Source: Pseudomonas sp. PDM16
Lineage (GTDB): Bacteria; Pseudomonadota; Gammaproteobacteria; Pseudomonadales; Pseudomonadaceae
Assembly: GCF_014851865.1 (NCBI RefSeq)
Contig: NZ_JACVAM010000002.1
Location: forward strand, 496,001-560,000
Length of the DNA stretch: 64,000 nucleotides
Reading direction: 5' to 3'
Shown here: positions 35,572 to 43,663 of the stretch, in pieces
How the letters are laid out: each line of letters opens with the position of its first letter
How positions within the stretch are numbered: position 1 is the stretch's first letter
Position numbers and translations under genes: made by a program
The notes under the pieces: model-generated
What the model was told of the DNA's origin: nothing
Databases searched by the model: none
What the model saw: the letters and a program-made list of their open reading frames with translations, nothing else

Positions 35572-35600
35572 AAAAAACCCGCTCGTCGAGCGGGTTTTTT
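35572..35600. terminator. Bidirectional intrinsic terminator between etfA and the hydrolase gene
   Basis: AAAAAACCCGCTC / GAGCGGGTTTTTT stem with a GTC loop, with A-run and T-run on opposite sides. It therefore terminates both converging transcripts. Confidence 0.9.
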
Positions 35601-35619
35601 GTTTTCGGAAGGCAGGTTT

Positions 35620-36543
35620 CTAAAAGCTGTCGAGGAAGGCCTGATAGTGCTGCGCCGTTTCCTCGGGGCGCTCGATCATCGGCGCGTGTCCGCAGTTCTC
35701 CATCACCACGACGGTCGGCTTCTTCAGTAGGGGTTTCATCACCTCGATACTGGAGACATCCAGTACCCGGTCCTGATCTCCCCATAGCACCAGAGTGGGT
35801 GCCTGAATCATGGGTAGCTCTGGCTCTAGCGGCACATAGCGCTCACGCAGTTGGGTGAAAATCATGTCGTAGTGCGCCTGGTTGGCCATGGACTGCTCGG
35901 CGAAGTGGCGTTTGAGTGAATCCGGGAGAGGGGGTGGGCTGACGAAGACGAAGTCCATCAGGGTGCCAAAATCGTCGGCGTTGCGCACCACCAGTGGGTT
36001 GGGTTGGCCGCGCTCGATCATTTCGAACATTTCGCTCTTGCGTGGTGAGGTCACGCCGGCATTGTCCAACAGGGCAGCACTAAGCACCTGGTCCGGATGG
36101 CGGGCGGCGTAGAGGGCGGCGATGTGTCCGCCCATGGAGTTGCCGATGAGGTGGAGCTTTCCGAGCTTGAGCGCCTTGGTGAAGGCATGTACGCGCTCCA
36201 TCTGACTGGCGACATCGTAGCTGGCATTCGGCTTGCTACTTTCCCCGAAACCGGGAAGGTCCAAGGCGATGACGTGGTAGCGCTCCGTGAAGTGCCGAGC
36301 GAAACGGAGCCAATTGTCACGGTTTGCTCCAAATCCGTGAATCATTACCAGGGTTTCACCATCCCTGGGGCCACCTTCGTAGTAGTGTACGGTCATTCCA
36401 TCGACGGTAACTTGCTGCGCGGCAAGACCGGCAAGCTGGCGCTCGGTGAACTGTACGCCAGCTATTAGCAGGCTGGGGGACAGATATAAGGCTCCCGCTG
36501 CGCCTGCCAGTAAGAGAATTACACCCAGGGCGAGTTTTTTCAT
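35620..36543 (-). CDS. Alpha/beta hydrolase, membrane-anchored or secreted lipase-like
   Basis: 307 residues. The N-terminal hydrophobic segment (LALGVILLLAGAAGALYL) is a signal anchor. Oxyanion-hole HGFGANRDNW, nucleophile elbow GNSMGGH (Ser), acid in LWGDQDRVLD and His in ENCGHAP complete a canonical esterase/lipase triad. A P. aeruginosa lipase-like gene occupies the same place beside etfBA, as I recall. It acts in the periplasm or at the inner membrane; substrate unknown. Divergent from the solute-binding gene with only about 100 bases between. Confidence 0.88.
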   Translation of the reverse strand: MKKLALGVILLLAGAAGALYLSPSLLIAGVQFTERQLAGLAAQQVTVDGMTVHYYEGGPRDGETLVMIHGFGANRDNWLRFARHFTERYHVIALDLPGFGESSKPNASYDVASQMERVHAFTKALKLGKLHLIGNSMGGHIAALYAARHPDQVLSAALLDNAGVTSPRKSEMFEMIERGQPNPLVVRNADDFGTLMDFVFVSPPPLPDSLKRHFAEQSMANQAHYDMIFTQLRERYVPLEPELPMIQAPTLVLWGDQDRVLDVSSIEVMKPLLKKPTVVVMENCGHAPMIERPEETAQHYQAFLDSF

Positions 36544-36651
36544 GGCGAATCCTTATCGCAAATTATTATTAGCCGCTGCGTCTACGCTACCATGAAGAGG
36601 TTAAGGCTGGCGGTCTGTCTGCCACGAATGTCGGCGGTACTTCCAATGCGA

Positions 36652-37497
36652 ATGATGCATTCATTGAAATTCATCTGTTGCCTGCTGGTTATGGTGTTGG
36701 CTCCGAGCGTGGCGTTGGCGGCCAAGGCTGGCAAGTGCGAGCGGTTGATCGCAACCGGTAATCCTGAGTACCCGCCCTACCTGTGGCGCGACCCGTTGAG
36801 CCCGCAGCATCTGATTGGCGCCAATGCGGACCTTCTTGCGCTGATCGGGGAGCAGTTGGGTGTAAAGATCGAAATCATCTACACCGGCCCATGGTCCAGG
36901 GCTCAGGACGAAGTGCGTACTGGACGGGTTGATCTGCTGGCGGGGGCATTCCTTACGTTGGCGCGCCTCGATCACATGGATTACGTGCATCCAGCTTTCT
37001 TCAATACTCCGAGCGTGGTCTGGATCCGCAAGGGGCAGGGTTTCCCCTATGCCGGCTGGGAGGATTTGCGCGGCCGCACTGGCGGTATTCTGGTTCATAA
37101 CAGCTTCGGTCAGCAGTTCGACAGCTTCGCCAAATCCAATCTGAGTTTGGAGGAGGTGCCCAGTCTCATCCAGGCGTTCCAGAAGCTGTTGCTCGGGCGT
37201 ACCGATTACGTGATCAATGAGCGCTATCCAGGTGTGGCTTTGGCTACTACCCAGGGCATGATGGAAAATCTGGAAACCCTCGAGCCGCCGGTTTCCAGTG
37301 AAGGGCTGTATTTAACACTCTCGCATGACTCCGCCTGCAACGACCCGTGGCTGCGCGGACAGTTGGCCAAAAAGATGACAGAATTGACCGCTGCGGGTCT
37401 GCCGGAAGCCCTTCTGCAGCGCAATCTTGAACGCTGGAAAGCCCAGCAATTGCAGGCCGCTGATATTCCCTCGCAAAAGCAGGAAGAGTCCCAGTGA
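36652..37497 (+). CDS. Orphan periplasmic solute-binding protein (ABC/transporter type 3 fold)
   Basis: 281 residues from ATG 36652; the frame is open to 36592 with several ATGs and no decisive SD. This start gives a normal signal peptide (LKFICCLLVMVLAPSVALAA). The mature protein has the type 3 solute-binding pattern: ATGNPEYPPYLWRD, LIGANADLLALIGEQLGV, GRVDLLAGAFLTLAR and GGILVHNSFGQQF. There are no permease or ATPase genes nearby, so it is unlikely to be part of an importer. It overlaps the next lipoprotein gene by 4 bases. Ligand unknown. Confidence 0.82.
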   Translation: MMHSLKFICCLLVMVLAPSVALAAKAGKCERLIATGNPEYPPYLWRDPLSPQHLIGANADLLALIGEQLGVKIEIIYTGPWSRAQDEVRTGRVDLLAGAFLTLARLDHMDYVHPAFFNTPSVVWIRKGQGFPYAGWEDLRGRTGGILVHNSFGQQFDSFAKSNLSLEEVPSLIQAFQKLLLGRTDYVINERYPGVALATTQGMMENLETLEPPVSSEGLYLTLSHDSACNDPWLRGQLAKKMTELTAAGLPEALLQRNLERWKAQQLQAADIPSQKQEESQ

Positions 37498-37844
37498 ATC
37501 AACGTTTCATCCTTGTCCTGGCGTTGTCGGCGCTGGCTGGTTGTGCCAATGACCCGGCTCCGAACGAGCAGATTCGTCTGACTATCCAGGCCGTCGAGCA
37601 GGCGCGTGCAGTCGGTGCGGATCAGCAGATAGAGGAGATGCGTGAGGCCGAGCGCAAGCTGGCACGCGCCGAGAAGAATATGGGTGAAGAAGATTACAAG
37701 CGGGCGCGCGTCTTTGCCGAGCAGGCGGAGCTGGATGCTCGCCTTGCCGAGGCCAGAGTGCTTAACCAGAAGAGCCAGAAGCAGCTTGATGAGCTGAATG
37801 CCCGTCTCGCGCGTCTGCGCAAGCAGTTGGGAGAGCTGCCGTGA
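37494..37844 (+). CDS. DUF4398 lipoprotein
   Basis: 116 residues, GTG start within the overlap ending the previous gene. The lipoprotein signal ends in LSALAG-Cys (Cys17). The remainder is one long charged helix (IQAVEQARAVGADQQIEEMR onward to ARLRKQL), matching DUF4398 and predicted to form a coiled coil. Probably anchored in the outer membrane facing the periplasm. It overlaps the following OmpA-domain gene by 4 bases, so expression is translationally coupled. No function is known for the family. Confidence 0.83.
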   Translation: MNQRFILVLALSALAGCANDPAPNEQIRLTIQAVEQARAVGADQQIEEMREAERKLARAEKNMGEEDYKRARVFAEQAELDARLAEARVLNQKSQKQLDELNARLARLRKQLGELP

Positions 37845-38647
37845 TTCCGAAGGTCGCTCAAGGTTGCATTCTGCTGTCCCTGGCCTTGCTCTCCGGGTGC
37901 GCGAGCCAGTCCAGTGAGCTGGTTCTGCACGAGGCTGAAGCCAGTTTTCAGAAAGTGAAGGAAGATCCGGATGTGCTGCGCAGTGCGCCCAAGGATGTGA
38001 TTCGTGCGAGCGAATCGTTGGCGCGCGCCGAGCGTCTGGCGACCTACTGGGGGAGCGGTGAGGACGTCGAACACTATGCGTTTCTCAGTCAGCGCTATAG
38101 TCAGATCGCTCGCCAGCACGCTGATCTCAATCTCAGTCAGGAGCGACTTGCGAGGCTAGAGCTCGAACGGGAGCGCCTGCAGCTGGCACTGCGCGAGGCA
38201 AAGTTGCTCGGTGCTCAGCAGCAGGGGCAATGGCTGGAGGAGCAGGTCGTCAATCTGGCCGCCAGCGAGACGGATCGCGGTCTGGTCATGACGCTTGGCG
38301 ATGTGCTGTTTGATGCTGGACGAACTGAGCTCAAGGCTTCCGCCAATCGAACCATTCTCAAGCTGGTGCAATTTCTCCAGATCAATCCGCGGCGCACCAT
38401 TCGTATCGAGGGTTATACCGACAACAGCGGTGTGGCTGCCGAGAACCTGGAGCTCTCTCGCGCTCGCGCGCAGGCGGTAGCGGATCTGTTGGCGGATCTG
38501 GGTATCGACACCGGGCGAGTCGAGGTCAAGGGCTATGGTGAGGCTCATCCTCTTGCGGAGAACGCTTCGGCCAAGGGGCGTGCGCAGAACCGCAGGGTAG
38601 AAATTCTCATCTCCGATGAGAAGGGTGTGCTCGGAGGGGGGCGCTAG
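37841..38647 (+). CDS. DUF4398-OmpA lipoprotein
   Basis: 268 residues, GTG start. Lipobox LLSG-Cys (about 20). A DUF4398-like helical region (about 25-130: VIRASESLARAERLATYW, LARLELERERLQLALREA) resembles the preceding protein. The C-terminal OmpA domain (about 148-262) has VLFDAGRTELK, EGYTDNSG, LSRARAQAV and GRAQNRRVEI, which bind peptidoglycan. It looks like a wall-tethered scaffold made to pair with the DUF4398 lipoprotein and the orphan binding protein of the same operon. No terminator is obvious downstream. Confidence 0.88.
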   Translation: MIPKVAQGCILLSLALLSGCASQSSELVLHEAEASFQKVKEDPDVLRSAPKDVIRASESLARAERLATYWGSGEDVEHYAFLSQRYSQIARQHADLNLSQERLARLELERERLQLALREAKLLGAQQQGQWLEEQVVNLAASETDRGLVMTLGDVLFDAGRTELKASANRTILKLVQFLQINPRRTIRIEGYTDNSGVAAENLELSRARAQAVADLLADLGIDTGRVEVKGYGEAHPLAENASAKGRAQNRRVEILISDEKGVLGGGR

Positions 38648-38817
38648 TCGTCGCCTAAGAGGTCTATTTCGTGAAACGCCCGGGTCTATTGTCCGGGCAG
38701 ACAATCTGCCGTCATCGCATGGTGCGAGTGCAGTGCTTCTGGGGGAGGGGGCTGGATGTGAACGCTTCTGGAGAAGCGTGGGGCGTGAATACGCCATGCC
38801 TGCTTAGGGCGATTGTA

Positions 38818-38902
38818 TGGTGCGGACGGAGAGACTCGAACTCTCACACCTTGCGGCGCCAGAACCTAAATCTGGTGTGTCTACCAATTTCACCACGTCC
38901 GC
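38818..38902 (-). tRNA. tRNA-Leu (anticodon TAG)
   Basis: 85 nt with encoded CCA and the long variable arm of class II tRNAs. Acceptor GCGGACG / CGTCCGC, D arm GTGAAATTGGTAGACAC, anticodon loop with TAG (CAGATTTAGGTTCTG), T arm GAGTTCGAGTCTC. Last gene of an Arg-His-Leu tRNA transcript. Confidence 0.97.
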
Positions 38903-38957
38903 GTGGTATTGCTTGAAATGAAAACGCCAGGCTATTGGCCTGGCGTTCTCTGGAATA

Positions 38958-39034
38958 TGGGGTGGACGATGGGAATCGAACCCACGACACCAGGAGCCAC
39001 AATCCTGTGCTCTACCAACTGAGCTACGCCCACC
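38958..39034 (-). tRNA. tRNA-His (anticodon GTG)
   Basis: 77 nt including the encoded G-1 opposite the discriminator C, and CCA. Acceptor GTGGGCG / CGTCCAC, D arm AGCTCAGTTGGTAGAGC, anticodon GTG in GATTGTGGC, T arm GGGTTCGATTCCC. It is a substrate for queuosine, whose precursor genes queE-queC lie in this window. Confidence 0.97.
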
Positions 39035-39064
39035 ATATTGCAGTGCTTGTGCCTGATTCGCCAA

Positions 39065-39141
39065 TGGCGCACCCGGCAGGACTCGAACCTGCGACCATCC
39101 GCTTAGAAGGCGGATGCTCTATCCAGCTGAGCTACGGGCGC
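39065..39141 (-). tRNA. tRNA-Arg (anticodon TCT)
   Basis: 77 nt with encoded CCA. Acceptor GCGCCCG / CGGGTGC, D arm AGCTCAGCTGGATAGAGC, anticodon loop CTTCTAA, T arm GGTTCGAGTCC. First gene of the Arg-His-Leu operon; it reads the rare AGA/AGG codons. Confidence 0.97.
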
Positions 39142-39237
39142 TTAATCATCTGCAAGCAGACTCTGAAGCTACAGCTCCAGCCATTTCTGGCTGTTGCGTT
39201 CTTACCCAGCGTTGGCTGTGCTCGACAAGCGGGGCGC

Positions 39238-39266
39238 ATGTTATATAGCCGTCCCCTCAACGTCAA
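39238..39266 (-). promoter_or_regulatory. Promoter of the tRNA-Arg-His-Leu operon
   Basis: On the minus strand: TTGACG (39266-39261), then TATAAC (39245-39240, spacing 15) or TAACAT (39243-39238, spacing 17), followed by the GC-rich discriminator GCGCCCCGC. This is a stringent-response type stable-RNA promoter. It lies about 97 bases before tRNA-Arg, leaving a short leader. Confidence 0.78.
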
Positions 39267-39398
39267 CCATGTAATGAAAAAAATCCTGCTGGATAAAGGG
39301 GTTACGGAAAAGCTCCGAGCATGTGCCTTTGCCCTGCCGGTCGCACATGAGAGAATAGGCGCCATTTTCTCCACCTTTCTCATGGTTAAGCGAGCGTC

Positions 39399-40253
39399 AT
39401 GACCGCAAAACTGATCGACGGCAAGTCCATTGCTGCCAGCCTCCGCCAGGATATCGCCAAACGCGTCACCGAACGACGCCAACAGGGACAGCGGGCGCCC
39501 GGGCTTGCCGTGATTCTGGTGGGTAGTGATCCCGCGTCCCAAGTGTATGTTTCGCACAAGCGCAAGGATTGCGAAGAAGTCGGTTTCGTTTCGGTGGCTC
39601 ACGATCTGCCTGCCTCGACCACTCAGGGCGAGCTGCTTGGCCTGATTGATCAGCTCAATCGAGACAGCGCCATCGATGGCATTCTGGTGCAGTTACCGTT
39701 GCCTGCTCACCTGGATGCTTCGCAATTGCTCGAACGCATCAGCCCGGACAAAGACGTCGACGGCTTCCACCCGTTCAACGTGGGTCGCTTGTCGCAGCGT
39801 ATGCCGCTGCTGCGCCCGTGTACGCCCAAGGGCATCATGACCTTGCTGGAAAGCACCGGTGTCGATTTGCACGGGCAGCACGCGGTCGTGGTGGGTGCCT
39901 CCAACATCGTCGGACGCCCAATGGCGCTGGAACTGCTCCTCGCGGGCTGTACCGTGACCGTGACCCACCGTTTCACTCGAGATCTTCCGGGACATGTGGC
40001 CCAGGCGGATATCGTCGTAGTGGCGGCGGGAAAGCCTGGCCTAGTCAAGGGTGAGTGGGTCAAGTCGGGAGCGATCGTCATTGATGTCGGCATCAATCGT
40101 CAGGCCGATGGCAAACTGGTGGGTGACGTCGAGTTCGAGGCGGCGGCCGAGCGGGCTGGATGGATCACCCCCGTTCCGGGAGGTGTCGGCCCCATGACCC
40201 GGGCTTGTCTGCTGGAGAATACGCTCTACGCGGCTGAGCATCTGCACGCCTGA
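39399..40253 (+). CDS. folD: Bifunctional methylenetetrahydrofolate dehydrogenase/cyclohydrolase FolD
   Basis: 284 residues. PROSITE-type signatures [13 protein letters not shown] and [18 protein letters not shown] are present, with catalytic Lys in the YVSHKRK segment, and the NADP site [17 protein letters not shown]. The C-terminal [26 protein letters not shown] is intact (split by eye for length). It interconverts methylene-, methenyl- and formyl-tetrahydrofolate. Divergent from the tRNA operon, as in other pseudomonads. Confidence 0.96.
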   Translation: MTAKLIDGKSIAASLRQDIAKRVTERRQQGQRAPGLAVILVGSDPASQVYVSHKRKDCEEVGFVSVAHDLPASTTQGELLGLIDQLNRDSAIDGILVQLPLPAHLDASQLLERISPDKDVDGFHPFNVGRLSQRMPLLRPCTPKGIMTLLESTGVDLHGQHAVVVGASNIVGRPMALELLLAGCTVTVTHRFTRDLPGHVAQADIVVVAAGKPGLVKGEWVKSGAIVIDVGINRQADGKLVGDVEFEAAAERAGWITPVPGGVGPMTRACLLENTLYAAEHLHA

Positions 40254-40420
40254 ACTCTCAAGTAGCCGTGAATGCGTCAGGGAAGCCTGGCGCTGCTGGG
40301 CGTAAGGTTCAAAGCGGCGTCTCTTGTGGGGCTCTTTCCTGCGGTGGTCGATAACCGGTATGCATCCTGCGGGCTCGGCGCTGTCTGACTCTCAGGAGAC
40401 CTGCTACTGGAGTCCTGCAC

Positions 40421-40705
40421 ATGTGCCTGCGCCCGTTACTTCTGCTGATTATTCCCTGCTCGTTCGCCTGGGCTCAGCCGCCTGGGCTTCCCGGCACTTC
40501 TACACCGCAGCCCTACGAGCGGCCGGAGATTCGTAATGCACCCTCGGGGTCACGTGATCGCCCGCCACTGCTGGTCAACCCGGCAGCGCCTCGTACCCCG
40601 ATGTCTCCTCCGCAAGCCTTGCCGAAGGACAAGCCGCTGCCGACGCTGGAAAGCGAGCGCCGCAGTCAGCAGCGCCACCCTGCCGAGTCCATCGACAAGC
40701 CATGA
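40421..40705 (+). CDS. Small proline-rich secreted hypothetical protein
   Basis: 94 residues. GGAG lies eight bases before ATG 40421. Signal peptide CLRPLLLLIIPCSFAWA, probable cleavage before QPPG. The mature part is about one-fifth Pro with many Arg/Ser (PPLLVNPAAPRTPMSPPQAL) and looks disordered. No domain recognised. It converges on a LysR gene. Real-gene evidence is the SD and signal peptide only. Confidence 0.55.
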   Translation: MCLRPLLLLIIPCSFAWAQPPGLPGTSTPQPYERPEIRNAPSGSRDRPPLLVNPAAPRTPMSPPQALPKDKPLPTLESERRSQQRHPAESIDKP

Positions 40706-40738
40706 TGGGGCGGGCGCAGCGGAGAGCAACATTCCGGC

Positions 40739-41641
40739 CTAACTGGCTATCGGCTCGTCGAGGCGGACGAGGTGTTCCTCCATCAGATCCAGCCAGGCCT
40801 GTGCGGCGCGTGACAGATATGCGCCGCGCCGCCAGATGAACGCGATATCCCAACGCAGGTCGGGCTCGCGCAGCGCCCGGCGAACCACCCCAGGCCGCTC
40901 CAGCTCCCTGGCCACCACTCTAGGCAGCAGCACCACCCCTTGGCCGGCCGCCACCAGGGCGGCAAGGAAGTCGGCCTGCCCGCTGCGGCCACCTTCGACC
41001 GGGGTGAAGCCGAGTTCCTGGCAGGCGCGTAGCAGGCGGTCGTTAAGGGTGAAACTCTGCTGGTAGAGCAGGAACGGGGTGTCGGCCAGCTGAGCCAGGG
41101 CCAGGCTGTCGGCACTGGCCAGTGGGTGGGTTGTCGGCAACAGGACATCCAGCGGCTCGTTGCAGAATGGCCGGCTGTCGAAGGCTGGGTCGTCCGGCTG
41201 CAGGCCGGAGCCCAGTTCGAGGTCTCCACTCAGCACTAATTGTTCCATCAGCTTGCTGCCACCCTCCTGTAGATGGACCTGGATATTCGGGTAGCGTCGG
41301 CGGTACTCGGCGAACAGGCCGGCGAACAGTGCGTCGCTACCGAGCAAAGGGAGGCCCAGTCGCAGTTCGCCGCGGGCCAGCTGGCTGAGATCGTCCAGTT
41401 CACTGAGCAGCTCCTGGCGCAGACGCAGCATATCTTCCGCGCGGCGCTGCACCACGCGGCCGGCATCGGTCAGGCGTAGATGCGGGCCGTTGCGTTCGAG
41501 CAGTTGCACGCCGAGGCGCTGCTCCAACTGTGCGACCTGTTTGCTAACCGCAGACTGGCTGGCATGCAGCACGCCGGCGGCCTGGGTGAAGCCGCCTTGG
41601 CGCACGACCTCGGCGAAGGCGCGTAACTGTTTGAATTCCAT
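40739..41641 (-). CDS. LysR-family regulator divergent from lrgAB
   Basis: 300 residues. The N-terminal helix-turn-helix has ELKQLRAFAEVVRQGGFTQAA-type sequence, followed by QSAVSKQVAQLEQRLG. The effector domain starts at about residue 90 (ARGELRLGLPLLGSDALFAG). It is of the CysB/CbbR-like type common in pseudomonads. It is divergent from the lrgA/cidA gene (86-base gap), so it probably controls that holin-like pair, as CidR does in Gram-positives. Confidence 0.88.
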   Translation of the reverse strand: MEFKQLRAFAEVVRQGGFTQAAGVLHASQSAVSKQVAQLEQRLGVQLLERNGPHLRLTDAGRVVQRRAEDMLRLRQELLSELDDLSQLARGELRLGLPLLGSDALFAGLFAEYRRRYPNIQVHLQEGGSKLMEQLVLSGDLELGSGLQPDDPAFDSRPFCNEPLDVLLPTTHPLASADSLALAQLADTPFLLYQQSFTLNDRLLRACQELGFTPVEGGRSGQADFLAALVAAGQGVVLLPRVVARELERPGVVRRALREPDLRWDIAFIWRRGAYLSRAAQAWLDLMEEHLVRLDEPIAS

Positions 41642-41727
41642 TTTGGAATGCCTTTTATTCTAATAATTCGCTTTTGGGATGATAGGTCGCCGCTTAATCT
41701 GCTTGCCAGTGCAAGAGGGTCTTCGTC

Positions 41728-42114
41728 GTGTATCGCGCGCGCATTCGTCATTTCTTCCGTCTGGGTGTCGAGCTGGCGGTACTGCTCGGGCTGTACCTGT
41801 TCGGCTGCCAATTGGCAGCCTGGCTGGGATGGTCCATTCCCGGTGGTGTCATCGGCCTCGGCTTGCTGCTGACAGCTTTCGCCAGCGGCCGGGTGGAGCC
41901 TGCCGCATTGCAGCTGGGTGCCGGTCTGTTGATGGCGGAGATGTTGCTGTTCTTCATTCCGGCCCTGATGAGCCTGCTCGACTATGGGGCGCTGCTGCGT
42001 CGCGAGGGTTGGCGGATCATGCTGGTGATTGGCAGCAGTACGCTGCTGGTGATGCTGGTCACGGCACTGACCGTGGAACTGGTGTGTCGTTGGAGTTTGC
42101 GGCGTGAATCTTGA
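41728..42114 (+). CDS. CidA/LrgA-family holin-like membrane protein
   Basis: 128 residues, GTG start. Four membrane helices; the family motif is WSIPGGVIGLGLLLTAF followed by LLFFIPALMSLLDYG. LrgA/CidA proteins act as holin-like or small-metabolite (pyruvate/acetate) channels and influence autolysis. It overlaps the lrgB-type gene by 11 bases. Likely controlled by the divergent LysR regulator. Confidence 0.9.
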   Translation: MYRARIRHFFRLGVELAVLLGLYLFGCQLAAWLGWSIPGGVIGLGLLLTAFASGRVEPAALQLGAGLLMAEMLLFFIPALMSLLDYGALLRREGWRIMLVIGSSTLLVMLVTALTVELVCRWSLRRES

Positions 42115-42790
42115 GCCTATGCCAATGTTCTGGCTGATCCTGACGCTGGTCGCCTACCTGACCAGCCGCTGGCTCTACCGGCGTAGCGGCCGCTATCTGC
42201 TGTCGCCGCTGCTGCTGGTGCCGGCAGTGCTCCTGGCTGTGGCCGTGCCGTTGCATACCGATTACGCCGAGTACTCCAGCAATACCCATCTGCTCATGGC
42301 GCTGCTGGGGCCGGCGACGGTGGCCTTTGCCGTGCCCATCTGGCAGCAGCGCGCGTTGCTGGTGCGACACTGGCCGGCGTTACTGCTCGGCATGCTGGTT
42401 GGCAGCAGCGTGGCGATTGCCAGTTCCTGGGAGCTTGCCAACGCCCTGGCGCTGGATGGCGAAATCAGTCGCTCGCTGGTGCCGCGCTCGATCACCACTC
42501 CCTTTGCCATGCCCGTGGCACAGAGCCTGGGAGGCGTACCGGAGCTGGCCGCGATCTTCGTCATGCTGACCGGCACCTTCGGTGCGCTGGTTGGTGGTCT
42601 GCTGCTGAAATGGCTGCCACTGCGCACGGCGCTGGCTCGCGGTGCGCTGTTCGGCGTCGGCGCCCACGGTGCGGGCGTGGCCCGTGCGCAAGAGGTTGGG
42701 CGGGAAGAGGGCACCGTTGCCGGCCTGGTGATGGTGCTGATGGGGCTGCTCAATCTATTCATCGCGCCGCTGCTACTCGTTCTGCTGTGA
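42104..42790 (+). CDS. LrgB/CidB-family membrane protein
   Basis: 228 residues. GTG at 42104 overlaps the previous stop; ATG 42119 is the alternative. About seven helices. Family motifs: LMALLGPATVAFAVPIWQQ, SLVPRSITTPFAMPVAQSLG (the LrgB signature) and GVGAHGAGVARAQEVG. It is the antiholin/transport partner of the LrgA-like protein in the inner membrane. Confidence 0.92.
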   Translation: MNLEPMPMFWLILTLVAYLTSRWLYRRSGRYLLSPLLLVPAVLLAVAVPLHTDYAEYSSNTHLLMALLGPATVAFAVPIWQQRALLVRHWPALLLGMLVGSSVAIASSWELANALALDGEISRSLVPRSITTPFAMPVAQSLGGVPELAAIFVMLTGTFGALVGGLLLKWLPLRTALARGALFGVGAHGAGVARAQEVGREEGTVAGLVMVLMGLLNLFIAPLLLVLL

Positions 42791-42886
42791 CCCGCAGGGC
42801 CACTGCGCTGGCTTGCAAGGCGACTGGTGACCTGCGCGTCGCTCGCTAGACTCCTCGGCACAACAACAAATGCCGAGGTGATCGCC

Positions 42887-43663
42887 GTGAACGCTCCATT
42901 CAAACTCCCCGATGTGAAGAATCAGGTCTCCGCCGCCGAGTGGCAGACCCGTGTCGACCTGGCCGCTTGCTATCGCCTCATTGCGCTGTATGGCTGGGAT
43001 GACCTGATCTTCACCCATATCTCTGCCAAGGTGCCGGGCACCGAGGACTTCCTGATCAATCCTTACGGACTGATGTTCCATGAGATCACCGCTTCGAGCC
43101 TGGTGAAGGTCGATCTGGCCGGCAAGAAGCTGATGGACAGCCCGTTCGATATCAACCCGGCTGGCTACACCATCCACAGCGCCGTGCACGAGGTGCGCCA
43201 CGATGCTGGTTGCGTGCTGCACATCCACACTCCGGCGGGCATTGCCGTGTCGGCGCAGAAGGGCGGCCTGTTGCCGCTGTCGCAGCAGTCGCTGTTCGTG
43301 CTGGCCAGCTTGGCCTACCACGGCTACGAGGGTGTAGCCCTGAATCATGACGAGAAGTCCCGCCTGCAGGCGGATCTCGGTGACAAGAACTTCATGATCC
43401 TGCCCAACCATGGCCTGCTCACCGCCTTCGGCAGCATCGCCGACGCCTTCCTCGGCATGTTCACCCTGCAGCGCGCCTGTGAGATTCAGGTGATGGCGCA
43501 GAGTGGTGGTGCCGAGCTGATCCATATCCCGCAACAGATCCTCGACGGCGCCCGGGCGATGATCGCCGGTGTGATGAAGAGCCCGCAGGGCATGGGTGGC
43601 GCTCTGCCTTGGCCGGCATTGCTGCGCAAGCTCGATGCGCAGATGCCAGGCTACGCCCAGTGA
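42887..43663 (+). CDS. Class II aldolase/adducin family protein
   Basis: 258 residues from GTG 42887 (GAGG eight bases upstream). Metal-site motif HIHTPAGIAVSAQ and the typical start of the fold, LIALYGWDDLIFTHISAKVPG, then NHGLLTAFGS. Family members bind zinc and cleave or decarboxylate sugar phosphates or related compounds; several single genes of this type have unknown substrates. Translationally overlaps the hydrolase gene downstream (4 bases), suggesting a shared pathway. Confidence 0.88.
   Translation: MNAPFKLPDVKNQVSAAEWQTRVDLAACYRLIALYGWDDLIFTHISAKVPGTEDFLINPYGLMFHEITASSLVKVDLAGKKLMDSPFDINPAGYTIHSAVHEVRHDAGCVLHIHTPAGIAVSAQKGGLLPLSQQSLFVLASLAYHGYEGVALNHDEKSRLQADLGDKNFMILPNHGLLTAFGSIADAFLGMFTLQRACEIQVMAQSGGAELIHIPQQILDGARAMIAGVMKSPQGMGGALPWPALLRKLDAQMPGYAQ

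Noticed and set aside
41728..42790. LrgA/LrgB pair as a toxin-antitoxin system
   Set aside because: They are membrane holin-like/transport proteins; no toxin-antitoxin architecture or antitoxin DNA-binding domain is present.
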